Shown here: piece by piece, positions 1 through 13,208 of the stretch | Layout: every line of letters begins with the position of its first letter | How positions within the stretch are numbered: position 1 is the stretch's first letter | NCBI RefSeq assembly: GCF_947623445.1 | Contig: NC_135242.1 | Span: forward strand, 3,844,001 to 3,908,000 | Source: Clavelina lepadiformis | Lineage: Eukaryota > Chordata > Ascidiacea > Aplousobranchia > Clavelinidae | Length of the DNA: 64,000 nucleotides | Reading direction: 5' to 3' | Program-made: the position numbers and the translations under genes | Notes under the pieces: generated by a model | The model's database searches: none | The model's input: only the letters and a program-made list of their open reading frames with translations | Told to the model about the DNA's origin: nothing

Positions 1-302
1 GAAATATCTATGAATAAAAATCTTATATTGTACTGAAATAATCTTCACTATCAACTATTACTATTCTTTTTTTTGTTATTTTTAACAATATTAGTAACAT
101 TATATCATCAAATAAAAGTTACCAAATCTTAATTTTAAGCTTTTGGAAGACTTTGTATCTCTTCCATCAGCAATTTTCGTAAAAGTTTTTACGTATTATG
201 CATTGCACTGTATATGAACAGAGACGTTAGTGTCGCTATATTTAACGCTTTTTAATGTTCCCGGAAATGATGAAATGCTGTATAGTTATCGACTAGTGCT
301 AC
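1..302. other. Intron 2 (part) of the left-edge DEG/ENaC gene
   Basis: This stretch lies downstream, on the minus strand, of the exon 2 donor at 303/302 of the gene that continues off the left edge. I see no exon, repeat or RNA gene in it. It is AT-rich, as are the introns of the three complete paralogues at the same position. Confidence 0.7.
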
Positions 303-736
303 CTGTTATAGTTGCATATTGTAATGGCTGGGAAGGGCAGGCTGTAAACGAATTCCTCCGATATTTGGGTCGTTGTTCTGTACGTGGCATAATCTAAAAC
401 TCTCAAGGTAACCTGCAGCGAGATACAATTTCTTAAAGTAGGAGTTTAAGAAGCCGCTGTAAACAGTGCAAATCAAATCATTCCATCTTTTTTTAGACAT
501 TTAAACCGGTATCCCACTGCCTATGTGAACTTGGTATTTGACTTACTATTTCACTGTAGGCTACTAACCTGATAAATTAGCAAACCAAGCACGACAATTA
601 GAAGAGTCAGCCAAAAGACCACGACAGGCCGACGCCAGGTAGTATATATCTGGTGAACACCATGGAAACTTGTATTTTCGGCAAACTCACGCCGTATGTC
701 TATTGGCTTCTTTTTACGCTTTTTTGAACGGGTCAT
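303..736 (-). CDS. DEG/ENaC channel subunit, gene A (5' part, runs off left edge)
   Basis: Exon 1 (736-569) starts at an ATG and encodes 56 residues: a Lys/Arg-rich cytoplasmic tail, the FAENTSFHG segment with the family's His-Gly gating motif, and the first membrane helix (VVVFWLTLLIVVLGLLIYQ). It ends at a CAG|GTTAGT donor. Exon 2 (412-303) encodes the start of the extracellular domain, ending in FPAITICNYNR, the DEG/ENaC post-TM1 signature. Exon boundaries and phases are identical to genes B-D, which supports the start and both junctions. Members of the family assemble as trimeric, Na+-selective, amiloride-type channels in the plasma membrane; ligand and selectivity are not shown here. The N-terminus is the most divergent of the four copies. 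The remaining nine exons would lie left of base 1. Confidence 0.85.
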
Positions 737-3700
737 CTTTCTCAAACCAAGTTGTTGCCTTGACAACAGTACACACCGTTATATTTTTCAAACTGCGTTT
801 CGCCAGATCATTTCAACAGTTTTAGTACAGCACTACAGCCTGCTAGCTATACAGTCGTGACTATACGCATGTGTAAATGACGTCCGGTCTTCACAGCTTG
901 CAGGCGTCGGTTTTATTGATCAACAAGTCGTGAGCAGGCTTGAAAAACTAAAAACAAGTAGCCGTCAGCTGATTTATTCCATATGTGACAAACGCTTAGT
1001 CATTTAACCATTACCGCATAAAATAATCACTTCGTGACTGAAAAATTTGGTTTGTGAAAGTTAATACGTACTTTATAAGACAATATCTCTGAAAACATTG
1101 TTACGTGATGCTTCGAAGCACGTGATTCCAGTAGACGGTTGCATAGAAATCAAATATAATCGCATGAAATATGCTAATCATTTTCGTTTGGTTATAAGTC
1201 AGCAAAACTTGTCTTGTTACATAAATTTCGTTTTTGTTACTCAGTCGGCATAATTGTTATATGCAATCTATGATTTATGCACTGTCTGAGTGCAAATGAA
1301 GCTATAACAGCCTACTGGTGCTTATCTAGAGAAGAAGACCGCACCACCAACACTCCAACAGCATCCACACATTACGTATAAGACTACATGTTGATATAGA
1401 AAGATAAGATACTGGGATATTTATCTTGGGACGGATGAAAGTCTATGCATGAATTTCATTTTTTTAACCAACTGTGTCAGGACGACGCATCCTGATAAAA
1501 AAGGCGTTGATTTGAAGGGGCATTTCTTGATCAAAAAAGCAGAGATTTTATGACACCAGTGGCACTATTTTTCAGAACAAATGAAACGAACCACAGTCAA
1601 TACCTTGTTTAAACTCACTGCTACAGCCAAGTATCAAACATGGAAGCGTGGGGAAAATTTTGTTGTTTTTAATTAATATTTTCAGTTATAAGTTTAAAAA
1701 AATACTTTCTATCCAACATAGGCTATTTTCCAGAAGGAACAAATGCTAAACTTATGGGTTAAAGAAGTAAGTTTGTGAATGTGTTGTAAGAAAATATTTT
1801 TTCAACCAATTACTTATTAATATTTTTGTAAGCGCATAGCCTGCATTTTGTTCACTTTAATCAATGTAAAAAATTATATATTAATTCCATAACGTTAGCT
1901 GGAGATATAATCATTGAAAACAGAGCTTTTTTATGTTAACGCCGTTATGTTACAGCAGCTTACTAAAAAGTGATTCACTTCCATCATATTGCCTTGCTTT
2001 ATTTACCACCTACATAATAATCTAAACAGAAAGTAATTAAACAAAAAAGTTATGTTGGCAGAAGCAAAGCTTATTTCTTGCTCAAGACGTAATCTCGATG
2101 TAGGCTAATACATTACGATGAAGTCAAGACATATTGAACAGTTGAGAACGAAATCTCTTTTTGATCAATTCTGTTTACTTAAATTGTCTCCCCTATCATT
2201 GACATGCCAATAACATTGGTTTTTATCATCACTGTTTGTTACTCACGATGACGAAAAGACTTGACCACAAAACGATGCATATTCGAAATGATAAAAAAGC
2301 TGTATTCATGATATGGACCTATCACATTCATCGCCTGGTAGCAAACACTACATCCTGTACCAAAGCACGGTTAATCATTAAAAAAGTTAGATGTAGGCCT
2401 ACCGTACACTGCAGATAGTATAGTGGATATAAAAAACATTACAGCATTGATAAAGATTAAATTATCCAACTCTTTTTGCCTTTATAGGTATCAACCTTTC
2501 GGGCGTTTAACATCCGAAGAATTTTAGACCAAGTATATTTTCGGTTTCAAAACACTGATGTACAAATAAAGATAGGATTGTTAGACTATGCTTAAAACAT
2601 AAAGCAAAAAAGCGGTAGCCTACCCGGTCTCATTAACGCCACGCCTAGAATAGTTTTCACTTTATAAATAAGGATAAAGAGGGAGTCTTATTTTTTAAAA
2701 GTTGCAACCAACATGTTACACAGTTAGTATTTCACAGCGGCACACTTTGCAATAACTGAAATAAAAAATTTTGAGGTAACAATGAGTCGTTTTGGATAAA
2801 ACAAAAATACTTTGGCAATGGCTGTGATAAGTGCGCCGGGGAGAAAGTATTTCGAGTTCACTGCAATAATTTTAAAAGGTAAAAATCACATCAAAACATA
2901 ATGGTTCTTTAACGGGACGAAAACACCATCAATCTGTTTAAATAAAAATATCCTATAAACGCATTATAAATGAAGTACCATTTCTTGGCGAGGGTATAGT
3001 ATAGAAACACTGTAAATTAAAATACCGGTGTAAAAATTGGTTATCGATTCCCTGGTTACTTCTTCAAAATCATGGATTCCATTACCTACCATGTAGTTTC
3101 TTATTCAGTTACTTGTTTGCAAATGAAGTAAAAAGTACATAATTACTTACTTATCTAATTATTCTAAATAAAGGTATTTACTGATACTGATGAAGTAATT
3201 GAAAAAGTGTAACCCGAGAACCGTTAACCCGCTACACGTCAGTTTAACAAGTACGCACCAAACAGAAAACCTTACAATGTAAACAACAGTTTTATCGCAT
3301 AATTTGGCAAATAAAATGTAATGCTACATTCTATTAAGTGTTACTGACGGGAACAAGAAATAATGACATGTATTCAGTAACGTTACATTTGTAATAGCAT
3401 CATTATAAAGTTGAAAACGTAGATACTAGATATATATATCACATCGAATCTATAGAAGCACTGTGTCATGCCACACAAACTGTATCGAATCGAATACAAC
3501 ACACAGGAATATTGACGATTTTTGCTATTCTCGGAACCTGAATATTGCAAGCAGATTCGGGCCAAATCCCTTATTTTGCAAAAATTAAAAATCAGAAAGG
3601 AAGCGTTTTGTTTGTGTATGTTTCACCGTAATAAGTTAAAAAGTTGAAACAAGTTTTTATAAAATTCGTTTAATAAGCGAAAAACAGATTTAGATTTTCA

Positions 3701-3911
3701 ATCACCAAGAAATGACAAGCATAATTATGTTATAAGTATATATAATTTATGCATATATATGTAAGTATATATATATATAACATATATACATAATACATAA
3801 GCATAATTAAGTTACTCGACACGTGCTTTATTAAACAAAGTAGGCGGACTTGAATTTCCACGAATCAGAATCTAGTAGGCCTATGCGTTTTCTCACAAAT
3901 ACCAATCTTCT
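737..3911. repeat. Spacer A-B, part of the duplicated channel unit
   Basis: No gene is visible in this 3.2-kb spacer. Several stretches are recognisably homologous to the B-C spacer, for example about 1970-2240 with 8490-8780 and about 2490-2900 with 9010-9430, so the tandem unit included flanking DNA. Base pairs 3735-3800 are an imperfect TA/CATA-rich microsatellite. Confidence 0.6.
3827..3832 (-). terminator. Candidate polyadenylation signal of gene B
   Basis: The minus strand reads AATAAA here, about 80 nt beyond the gene B stop codon at 3912. Position and sequence fit a poly(A) signal. No transcript data support it. Confidence 0.5.
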
Positions 3912-6900
3912 TCACTTCCGCACATCTCCAGTTTCTACGTTGTCCATCTCTTGCGTTTGTTCTTGTTGTTCTTTCTTTTTATCCGGGTTGCATAGATGAT
4001 GGCGAAGTAAGAGATATGCAAACTGAAAGATCTCGAAAAAAGTCACCACGCTGATTCCGATCCATAACCCAAACTGTCCACCTACGTCACCTGCGAATTT
4101 CAGGAGATGAAAATTTTGCTCCATAAACGTCTATTTCATTGTTTCGGCTCCACTTACTGATTAAGCCTGATGCGGTCACGGCTTTGCTCTCCACTGATGT
4201 TGTAATAGATAAAGTGTCGTAGTAAACCGACAATCCGACCAAATTCGTCTTGAGATAACCAGCCGTAATCGCAGAATTGTTCAAAATAGGTAATAGGCCG
4301 ACGGCTGCTATCTACTAGCATAGAATAATGCTATTTACGAAATATTTTGTTTGTTGAAAGGGTAAACAAATTTATGCCTGTTGCAAATTTGAACGTTTAA
4401 CAAATTTACGACTAATACAGAACGCGAGGTGACACCGTCAGAGGTGCGACCATTAAACGGAAATTTTTGTTGTTCAGTTTTACATTAAATATAGTGGATA
4501 GTTTGCGAGAACCTGGCTGGGAAAAGTAGAATAAGACAAAGTGCTCGAGTATCGAACTTCATCACAGGGCTGGGAACATCCACATTCATCAGGTCCAACA
4601 TAATCTTCCAGTTCAACTTTGACAAAAAAATGTGTCGGTAAGACCAAATCTTACCTCGGTGTCGGAAGTTAGTCACATAGTTCGAATTTGCTGTTTTTCT
4701 AAGACTGGGCGGTTGTGTAACTATTAAGTCATTAAGGTGATTAAAGACAACCTACTTCGTTTAGGCGCAACACAATCAACCACTTCACCCACAGTGCACT
4801 CCCTCGTCCCACTGTAGTGTATCATGGAAGGATCTCGGCATGAACAGTTGGCTATTAAACAATGTAAACAATGATATAAATTCAGAATTATCTTGGCATA
4901 TGGACAGACGTTACCACGTAAATAAAGATGAAGATAAGGTACCCATGATACGTTTGTCATGACATTCTCTCATGCACGCGGGTAAGCTGTAAGTTGAATG
5001 AAATTGAAGATTTTCGTTGTCTCTAACACACGGACCCCACGGAGCATACATATTTTGAACCTTAAAATATTCATTAATGCTTTGGTAAACAAAAGCACAA
5101 TTACTAGCCAAGAATGTAGGTTTAACTGTAGACCGGTTACTTGTGTCTTATGAATTGCGGCTGAAGCCCATAGTCCAACTCCAACCGATTGGCCATAGAC
5201 ATCAACCTGTGGAGGGACATCCGGCGAATGGACTTGGAATTTAATTCCAGCCTCCCATTTCCCGTATAAAGGATCTTCTGTATATTCAGGCTGAAAGAAT
5301 AAACGTAATGGTTTAAACTTTCTGCACATAAGGAAAAGACAGTGCAGGCCAAGCCTACTGCAAAATGTTTCCGCCAAACCGTTTATTTCCATTTCTATAT
5401 AATGCGTGTGGAATCAAGTCGAACCTGCAAAACGTCGAAACTAATATGAAGTCCGTCTCTGTATCCGTCTCTTCTCTGGACTGTAGGTGATTTTAAAGTC
5501 CAGCATAGCCCCAAAGTATTTGTTAAAACCGGTTCAAAATTAAACTGAAATTATAACTTATTTAGTTCACATCCATTACAATCGACATTTATTTTTGTGA
5601 AATAAATGCGAACAAACAAGTTTTATGATGTAGCAAATGAAGTCTTACCGCATCGCAAAGGTTCAACTCATTTGTTGCGCAATAAATAAGTGTCTCGCCG
5701 TCCTTCAGTTGCCAGCCTTTTACCGTCATGAAGTTTCTCAGAGAAAAATCGTTACCAAGCGAATCAAAGTACTGCAAAATAATGAAGTCAGCCATTGGTA
5801 ACGTGACTGAAGATGAATTTCAGTTATACATCCAAAAATTAATGCCGGCACGTCGCCGCAGGCCCTTTTAAAGGAACATATGACGTAATTAATCATTTGC
5901 GTCGGTTGTTACAAATTGTAACATACATAGTCCTACTTCTAAAATTGATGTGAGTCTCGCAAATGAAATCTAGAATTGTGTCACTATCCAACTGCTGCAG
6001 TTGATGCAGCGAGCCTACCGTAAGGTTGTCCGGTGCTAGGCCATAATCCAAAGCAAAAGAAAGTTGTTGAGTAGCATTTTTCTCAACCTCTGAAGTAAGA
6101 TTAAAATACCTAAAAATAAACAGTGCCTTTGACTTTGGTCATCTTAGCGTGAACACAGGGCAACTGTTGATTTTTTGACTAGGAAAAAACCACTTTTACC
6201 ATCACCGATGCGTCATCGTATTACATATTACTTAACTGTTCACGTCACCAGTCTATTTACATCCATCTATTTCTCCAACTCTCCATAGGACTTCGGTTTG
6301 AATTTCTCCCTTAATATTTTACACTTACACGCTTCGTTGCTTCGACTGTATAGCTTATACGTCTTTTAGGTTGTCTTATGAAAACAAAGTTAAGCCACTT
6401 GTTTCAATCCACATTGACTATATTCAGTCGCGTATTTAGGATTGCTGTGAGATGACGTCTAAAAGCGGCATTGAAAGTTGGGTCTAAAATCCCCGTGTTT
6501 GCCCACACTATCCAAATGTGTCAAGGGCAAAATTTTTGGATTTTTAAGCCTCAAAAACTGCTATAAAACGCCTCGAAATGACATGTATTTTCTCATTCAT
6601 ACAAACAGTAGCTGCCAATGAATGGTGTAAACTTTGGAAACACCGTAATCAACGATTTTTTTTGCAAGGCCGTACACAACCGCATGCCCACCTGTTACAT
6701 GTTTTCCAATAGGTTTTGACTGACAAGCAGTTTCTGAACGAAAAGAAATCCCCTCTCAAAATACGTTAGTGACTTTATTGTCTAACCTTACCTGTTATAA
6801 TTGCAAATTGTAATGGCTGGAAGCGTTAGATTCTGTACATATCGTTCCGATATTTGTGTGGTTGTCTTATAGGCGAAATATTCCACAAATCTGTCGACGA

Positions 6901-7189
6901 CCTGTGCAAAGAAACTTCCTAATTAAGGAGAACTTATACATAGGTATAATAACCTCTATAACTTGTATATAACACTGGCAACTGATATTCTTCGTTGTAT
7001 CATTATATCTGACTATACTGTACCAACCTGATAGATCAGCACTCCAATCACAGTTAAGACAAGTATAAGCCAGGAGACTTTGACCAATAAATGTTTACTG
7101 TTATGTATTTGCAGGATGCCATTCATACTAGTTTGTTCGGCAAATTCGCGCGGTATTTTCTCAGCTTTACTTTCTGTTGTGGTAGCCAT
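3912..7189 (-). CDS. DEG/ENaC channel subunit, gene B (complete, 11 exons)
   Basis: Exons, 5' to 3': 7189-7028, 6901-6792, 6109-6019, 5771-5649, 5544-5425, 5290-5141, 5060-4943, 4851-4756, 4616-4513, 4311-4158, 4090-3912; 468 residues, all GT/AG with matching phases. Domain order is a short cytoplasmic N-terminus, TM1 (about 36-54), a large Cys-rich extracellular domain (LPAITICNYNR after TM1; PACMRECHDK; CGCSQPCDEVRYS), then TM2 with DVGGQFGLWIGISVVTFFEI and a Lys/Glu/Gln-rich tail. These are diagnostic of the amiloride-sensitive sodium channel family; length is typical for ASIC-like members. The family forms trimeric cation channels at the plasma membrane. Oddities: the N-terminal His-Gly motif is Asn-Gly (TSMNGIL), and the pore Gly-Ala-Ser position reads Gly-Ile-Ser. 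Start is the first ATG, conserved in C and D. Orthology to a named subunit cannot be decided. Confidence 0.93.
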
Positions 7190-10095
7190 CTTATTTTAGT
7201 AGTGTTTGAATTGTCTTATCTAAAATTATCTACCGTGTACAGGCTTTTTAAAATGATGCTTTGCAGTGAAACCCGTCGTACTGCTGCCCTGCTCTTGTGG
7301 TGCTCTAAAAAGTAAAAAGCCACGTCTGTTCTAGAATAGATGTAAAGCCATTCATTTTGTGGGGTCACTGAAGCGTGAAACCATTTGCTGGGAGGCATTA
7401 ATTACAAAACACGTCCTGTATTATTACGTACAGCTTAAAGCCCAATTTGCCCATTTATATGACGTCTATGGTTATAGCAGAAACGTTCCACTTCACGAGA
7501 AAACTTTAACAACTATGTGACAATAAAACCGCTTCTCCCTTATGTTTTTCGTCGTGATAATAAGTAAGGCTTGTAATATGCATTTTAAATACCACGAGGT
7601 AGCAAAGGCTACGACAACTGCAGTCAAAACATATTTTTTGTTTACATAAAGTATTTTTATTTGCTTCGCAAAACTATTGGTTTATTCCAGCTCACCTTAA
7701 CTAGGTGAAGCCAAAAAAATGAATATTTTTTAAAGGCCGTCACTATCTCACCGAAAAAATGGTAGACTACGTTCCAACTTAACTGTTACAACGATATACA
7801 ATATTAACCTAAACCTAGCCTAAATCTACCACCTAATCAAAAACTAACTTCAAGTCAGCACGAAATAGCTTAAATCGACTTTTTGCATACCAACTCTCTT
7901 TACCTAACCGCCTATCTTTAACTATGGGCCGCGTGACTTACTTTGAAATAATCACTCTCTTGTTAAAAAGGAAGACAAACGAAACATCTACGCATGTAAC
8001 GAATGCATAGATAGGCTACTTAGCTACTTGTCTGCATGTGTGTCCTTGTGCATGACTTCTGGTCTTGTCACTGCCTCAATTTAGCTCTGTTCACTGGAAC
8101 AAATGAAAAGAAATAACGTCAGTGCCGTGTCTAAACACATTGCTACAAATGAACATCGTGTATCGAACACAGAAATCTCGGCATGATTTCGTTGATTTTA
8201 TTAACAATTTCAACGTTGCATTTTAAAGACAAAAAATACTTAATTCCTACATAGTTTCGAAAACGAGTTGTACGCTACACCAAGAGTCAACAAAAAGGAG
8301 CATGTGATTGTAATGTAGAAAATTAGATATAGCATTTGATCAGCTGATTGCTACCAGAATTTTTGTTCACTGTAATGAAGGTAAAAAGTTATACAGTACT
8401 TTAATAAAATAACTTAACAGTGGTTACACAGTTTCATTTATTGGAAACGCGGCATACTTTTGAAGTTTGCCACATTGAGGTAACCAGCAACCTACTAATA
8501 AACTTATTCACTGCCATCGTATCGCCTTGCCTTATTTACCACCTACGGTCTACGCATTAATCTGATCAGGGAGTAGCCGAACAAAAGAAAACCCATGTTT
8601 GGAAAGAGCAATGCAAATACTTCACCCGTGACGTAATCTTGATGTAATGCGTTACGACGAAATCAAAACGATGAACTGTTGAGAAGAAAATCTCTTCATG
8701 ATTAATTCTGTTTACTTAAAATATCTCTCCAACGACTGGTATGCAAATAACATTCCATTTTATCGCACGATGATGAAAAGACATGAGCATTCGACAAGAA
8801 AAACACTTGACATGGTAAAAACGCTATATACCAATTTGATTCATTAAATCGACAAAAATCGTCTATCGACTGTTAGGAAGGATTGCTATCTTACCGAAGC
8901 ACCAAGGAACACAATTGTATATAAAAAATATCACATATACAGTGTGCATATATAAGTTGATATAAAAAACATTAGATTTTTGATAAACGTATTTTTTTTC
9001 ACTTTTAAATAAGTTTCGGTCTTTCCGGCAGTTAACATCCGAAGAAATTTACATAATGTATATTTTCGATTTCACAACACTGAAGTACAAAAAAAGATAG
9101 CATTGTTAGACCTTGCTTAAAAACAGGAAGCGAAAAAAGACAATATCCAGTCGCAGTAATCCCATGATCAAAATATTTCCACTTTACTACAGAATGAAGA
9201 CGAGACCTTTCTTAAGAACTTGCAACAAACAAGTTACACGGTTAAGAGTTAGCATTCCACAGCAACAAACTTAATGACTAGCAATAACTGACAAATAACG
9301 TCTGAGGTAACAAAAAAGTCGCTTTGGATTAAACAGAAATACTTTGGCAATGGCTTTGAAAGGTGCGTTGGAAAGGAAGTATTTCGCGTCCATGGCAACA
9401 TATTAAAAGATACAAAGATAAAAAGCGACAGAATTTTTAGTGGTGGGTAGAGATGATTTTTGTCTCTATACAGTATTCCTTAAGACGAATTATCCAAAGC
9501 GCTACAAAAAGTATCGGCATAATATCTAGAGGCTAGGCGAAGATATGAAATTGAAAACACTGTTTCCACCGAGTTCATGTCCATTCAATGCGAGAAAGGG
9601 GAAGGGCCGAGAATGTGCGGAAGCTGTTGAACGTCTTCAATGTATTGTTTACATTTCTCATGAGTATATCACAAACAGATCAGCTATAAGTAGACCAAAC
9701 GATCAATTTAAACTTCAATGGAGGAAATAAAAAGAACGTGGAAGAATTATTGCCTATTTCGGCCGTACTTTAATAAAATCAAATATCCACAAGCTTAGTG
9801 AAGTGTAGCAGAAAACGTTACATACTATATTAAGACAACTGCAAGCCGTTGGGAGACAATGTAATAAGAAAGCAGCAAGGATAAAAACGTGCACCGTTAT
9901 ACATAAGTAGTTTTATCGCTTATTTGAGTAAGTATATTATAGTAGTTAATTTACGGTATCGATGAGAAAAATAAATAATGACATTGAGCTAAATCCAATG
10001 TAACGTTGCTATCGTATTAACACCATTATAAAGTGGCATAAAAACGTTGATTTATACCAAGTTACACCTGGAACAGGTAGAAATACTCTGCTTCA
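7190..10095. repeat. Spacer B-C, part of the duplicated channel unit
   Basis: No gene is visible in this 2.9-kb spacer. It shares diverged but alignable blocks with the A-B spacer (see 737-3911), and the 9300-9420 part also resembles sequence near 19300-19400 below gene D. Short open frames here lack splice context or homology. Confidence 0.55.
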
Positions 10096-13000
10096 TTATA
10101 TACGCTGGGTTTCAATGTTTTCCATCTCTTGCGTTTGTTCTTGTTGTTCTTTCTTTTTATCCGGCTTGTTCAGATGATGGCGGAGTAAGAGATAAGCAAA
10201 CTGAAAGATCTCGAACAAGGTCACCACGCTCATACCAATCCATAGACCTAACTGTCCGCCTACGTCACCTGCAAATTTCAGGAGATGAAAAATTGATTTG
10301 TAAACACCTGTGTATTGATTCGGTTTCACTTACTGATCAATCCCGATTCGGTCACCGCTTTGCTCTCCACCGATGTTGTAACAGATAAAGTGTCGTAGTA
10401 AACCGACAAGCCGACCAAATTCGTTTCGAGATAATCAGGCGTAATCGAAGGGTCGTTGAGAATGGGTAATATGCCAACTGCTGCATTCTGGATAGAATAA
10501 TTTTATTTATTAAGTTGGTTGGAAAGAAGCAAATTCACCGCTTTGACAGCATACGAGAGGACAACACAGGATGTATTAATTAAATGGAAATTTTTGTTTT
10601 TCAGTTTTACAACAAATACTGTATAGTTTGTAAGAACCTGGCTGGGGAAAGTAGAATAAGACAAAGAGCTCGCGTATCGAACTTCATCACATGGCTGGGA
10701 ACATCCACATTCATCAGGTCCAATGTAATTCGCCAGTTCAACTTTGAAAAAAACAAGTGTTGGAAAAGTCGAGTTTCATGCGTATGGTGGCGGCATTTTA
10801 TCGTTACACCAATCATAGGTCACAGTTTTACACTCACTGTCATCACGTCATTGAAATTCGCTGTGTATCTTAGACTGAACGGTTGTCTAATAAGTCAACA
10901 AGGTCACCAAAGACAACTTACTTCTTTTAGGGGCCACACAATCAACCACTTCACCCACAGTGCACTCCCTCGTCCCACTGTAGTGTATCATGGAAGGTTC
11001 GCGGCATGAACAGTTGGCTATTAAACAATGTAAACAATGATGTAAATTCAGAATTGTCTTGGCATATGGACAGACGCTATCAGGTAAATAAAAATGAAGA
11101 TAAGGTACCTATAATAAGTTTGTCATGACATTCTCTCATGCACGCGGGTAAGCTGTAAGTTGAATGGAATTGAAGATTTTCGTTGTCTCTGTCACACGGA
11201 CCCCATGGAGCATACATGTTTTGAACCTTAAAATATCCATCAATGTTGTGGCAGACTCTTTACTGTTACAGACTAAGTGTAACATACAATATTTAAAATT
11301 GTTTAGTGTTCATATTTTTCCTATTTAAGTATCATTGTAGACCAGTTACTTGTGTCTTATGAACTGCGGCTGAAGCCCATAACCCAACTCCGACCGATTG
11401 GCCATAGACATCAACCTGAGGGGGAACATCCGGCGAATGGACCTGGAATTTAATTCCAGCCTCCCAATTCCCGTATAAAGGATTTTCTGTATACCCAGGC
11501 TGCAAGCATACTAGCAATAGTTTAACATTTCCACAAACAGGTAAAAACAATGTACTGTTCTACTAAACGTTTCCCACAAATCATTTTATACAAATGTGTT
11601 TGAAAACTGGTCAAACCTGCATAACGTTGAAACTCATATGAACCCCGAATCTGTATCCGTCTCTTTTCTGGACCTCAAGAGTTTTTAAAGTCCAGCAAAG
11701 TCCCAAAGTTTTTGTTAAAACCGGTTCAAAATTAGACTGAAATGTCATGTAGTCCACGTTCATTATAATTGCTTTTTTTCCATTTTTGTAAAATAGCCAT
11801 GGCGATGAATTGATATTTAGTTCACATCCATTATAATTGACATTTATTTTTGTGCAATAATTACAACAAGTTTTACGATGTAGCAAATGAAGTCTTACCG
11901 CATCGCAAAGGTTCAACTCATTTGTTGCGCAATAAATAAGTGTCTTGCTGTCCTTCAGTTGCCAGCCTTTTACCGTCATAAAGTTTCTCAGAGAAAAATC
12001 GTTACCAAACGAATCAAAGTACTGCAAAATAATGAAGTCAGCCATTGGTAACGTGACTTAAGATGAATTTCGTCAACATTAAATCGGGACGTCGCTGCAG
12101 GCGATTTTGGTCAAAAGATGTCATGAAACATGTTAATTAATCGTTTTTATCGGCTGTTACAAGTTAATGTGAGTGTCGTTTAATATGATAATCTAAAACT
12201 ATGTTCGTTTCAACCTTCACTGAAACGAGCTTACTTTAAGGTCGTCCTGCTGTGTTAAGCCATAATCCAAAGCCAAGGAAAGTGCTTGCGTAGCATTTTT
12301 CTCAGCCTCTGAAGTCAGATTAAAATACCTAAAAATAAACAGTACTTTTGACTTAGTCTATTTAACGTGAACACTTATTGATTGATTGTGATTGATTGAT
12401 TTAACGTGAACACTTATCGACAGCTATTGATTTCCTTCCGACTTGGAAAGAACCATGGTGTCCTTTATTTCTCGCCATTAGCTATGCGGAGCGAAGTTAA
12501 GATGCTAACCGAAATAGCTGTAGCGCAATAAAGAACAAGACAACACAAAAAAAACATAACCGGTTTGAAAAGCACTGATGCATCATCATATTATTGAGGT
12601 ACCATACACGTCATTATTTCATTTACAGCCGCCAATTTCTCCAACGTACGCCCACTTACCCCATATAACTTTAACAAGCTTAGCTGGAATTTTTCTCTTA
12701 ATGCGTGCACGCTACGTCACATTCAGTTTACACAACTCTGGTTAAAGGTTATTTTCGGAAATGATGCTAAGCTGTGCCAATTATTAAAAACTACATCGAC
12801 TATATGGAGTAACCTTACCTGTTATAATTGCAAATTGTAATGGCTGGAAGCGTTAGATTCTGTACATATCGTTCCGATATTTGCGTGGTTGTCTTATAGG
12901 CGAAATATTCCACAAATCTGTCGACAATCTATGCAACGCAATAGCATAAGGAGTGATATTCACACGATATAGGAACTTGCATGACACATACATAACGCCA

Positions 13001-13208
13001 AAAGTATTTTGCTGAGTCATTAATTATTACATCTGGTTACACCAACCTGATAGATTAGCACTCCAAGCACAGTTAAGACAAGAATAAACCAAAAAGCCTT
13101 TATGTAGAAACGTTTACTGTTATGTATTCGCAGGATGCCGTGCATGCTGGTAGTTTCGGCAAAATGGCCCTGTATTTTCTTAGATTTACTTTCTTTTGAT
13201 GTAGCCAT
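10096..13208 (-). CDS. DEG/ENaC channel subunit, gene C (complete, 11 exons)
   Basis: Exons, 5' to 3': 13208-13047, 12928-12819, 12328-12235, 12021-11899, 11736-11617, 11499-11350, 11226-11109, 11017-10922, 10741-10638, 10487-10334, 10268-10096; 467 residues. The His-Gly motif is intact (TSMHGIL). TM1 is AFWFILVLTVLGVLIYQ, followed by LPAITICNYNR, CDRDNENLQF...PACMRECHDK, CGCSQPCDEVRYA and TM2 with DVGGQLGLWIGMSVVTLFEI. The pore triplet is Gly-Met-Ser. Exon 3 is one codon longer than in B and D (ends ...DDLK before a GTAAGC donor). Intron 2 holds a small direct repeat (about 12360-12420, twice ATTTAACGTGAACACTTAT). Strong similarity to B and D, in coding and spacer DNA, shows recent local duplication. 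Cation-channel role is from the family; subunit identity is unknown. Confidence 0.93.
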
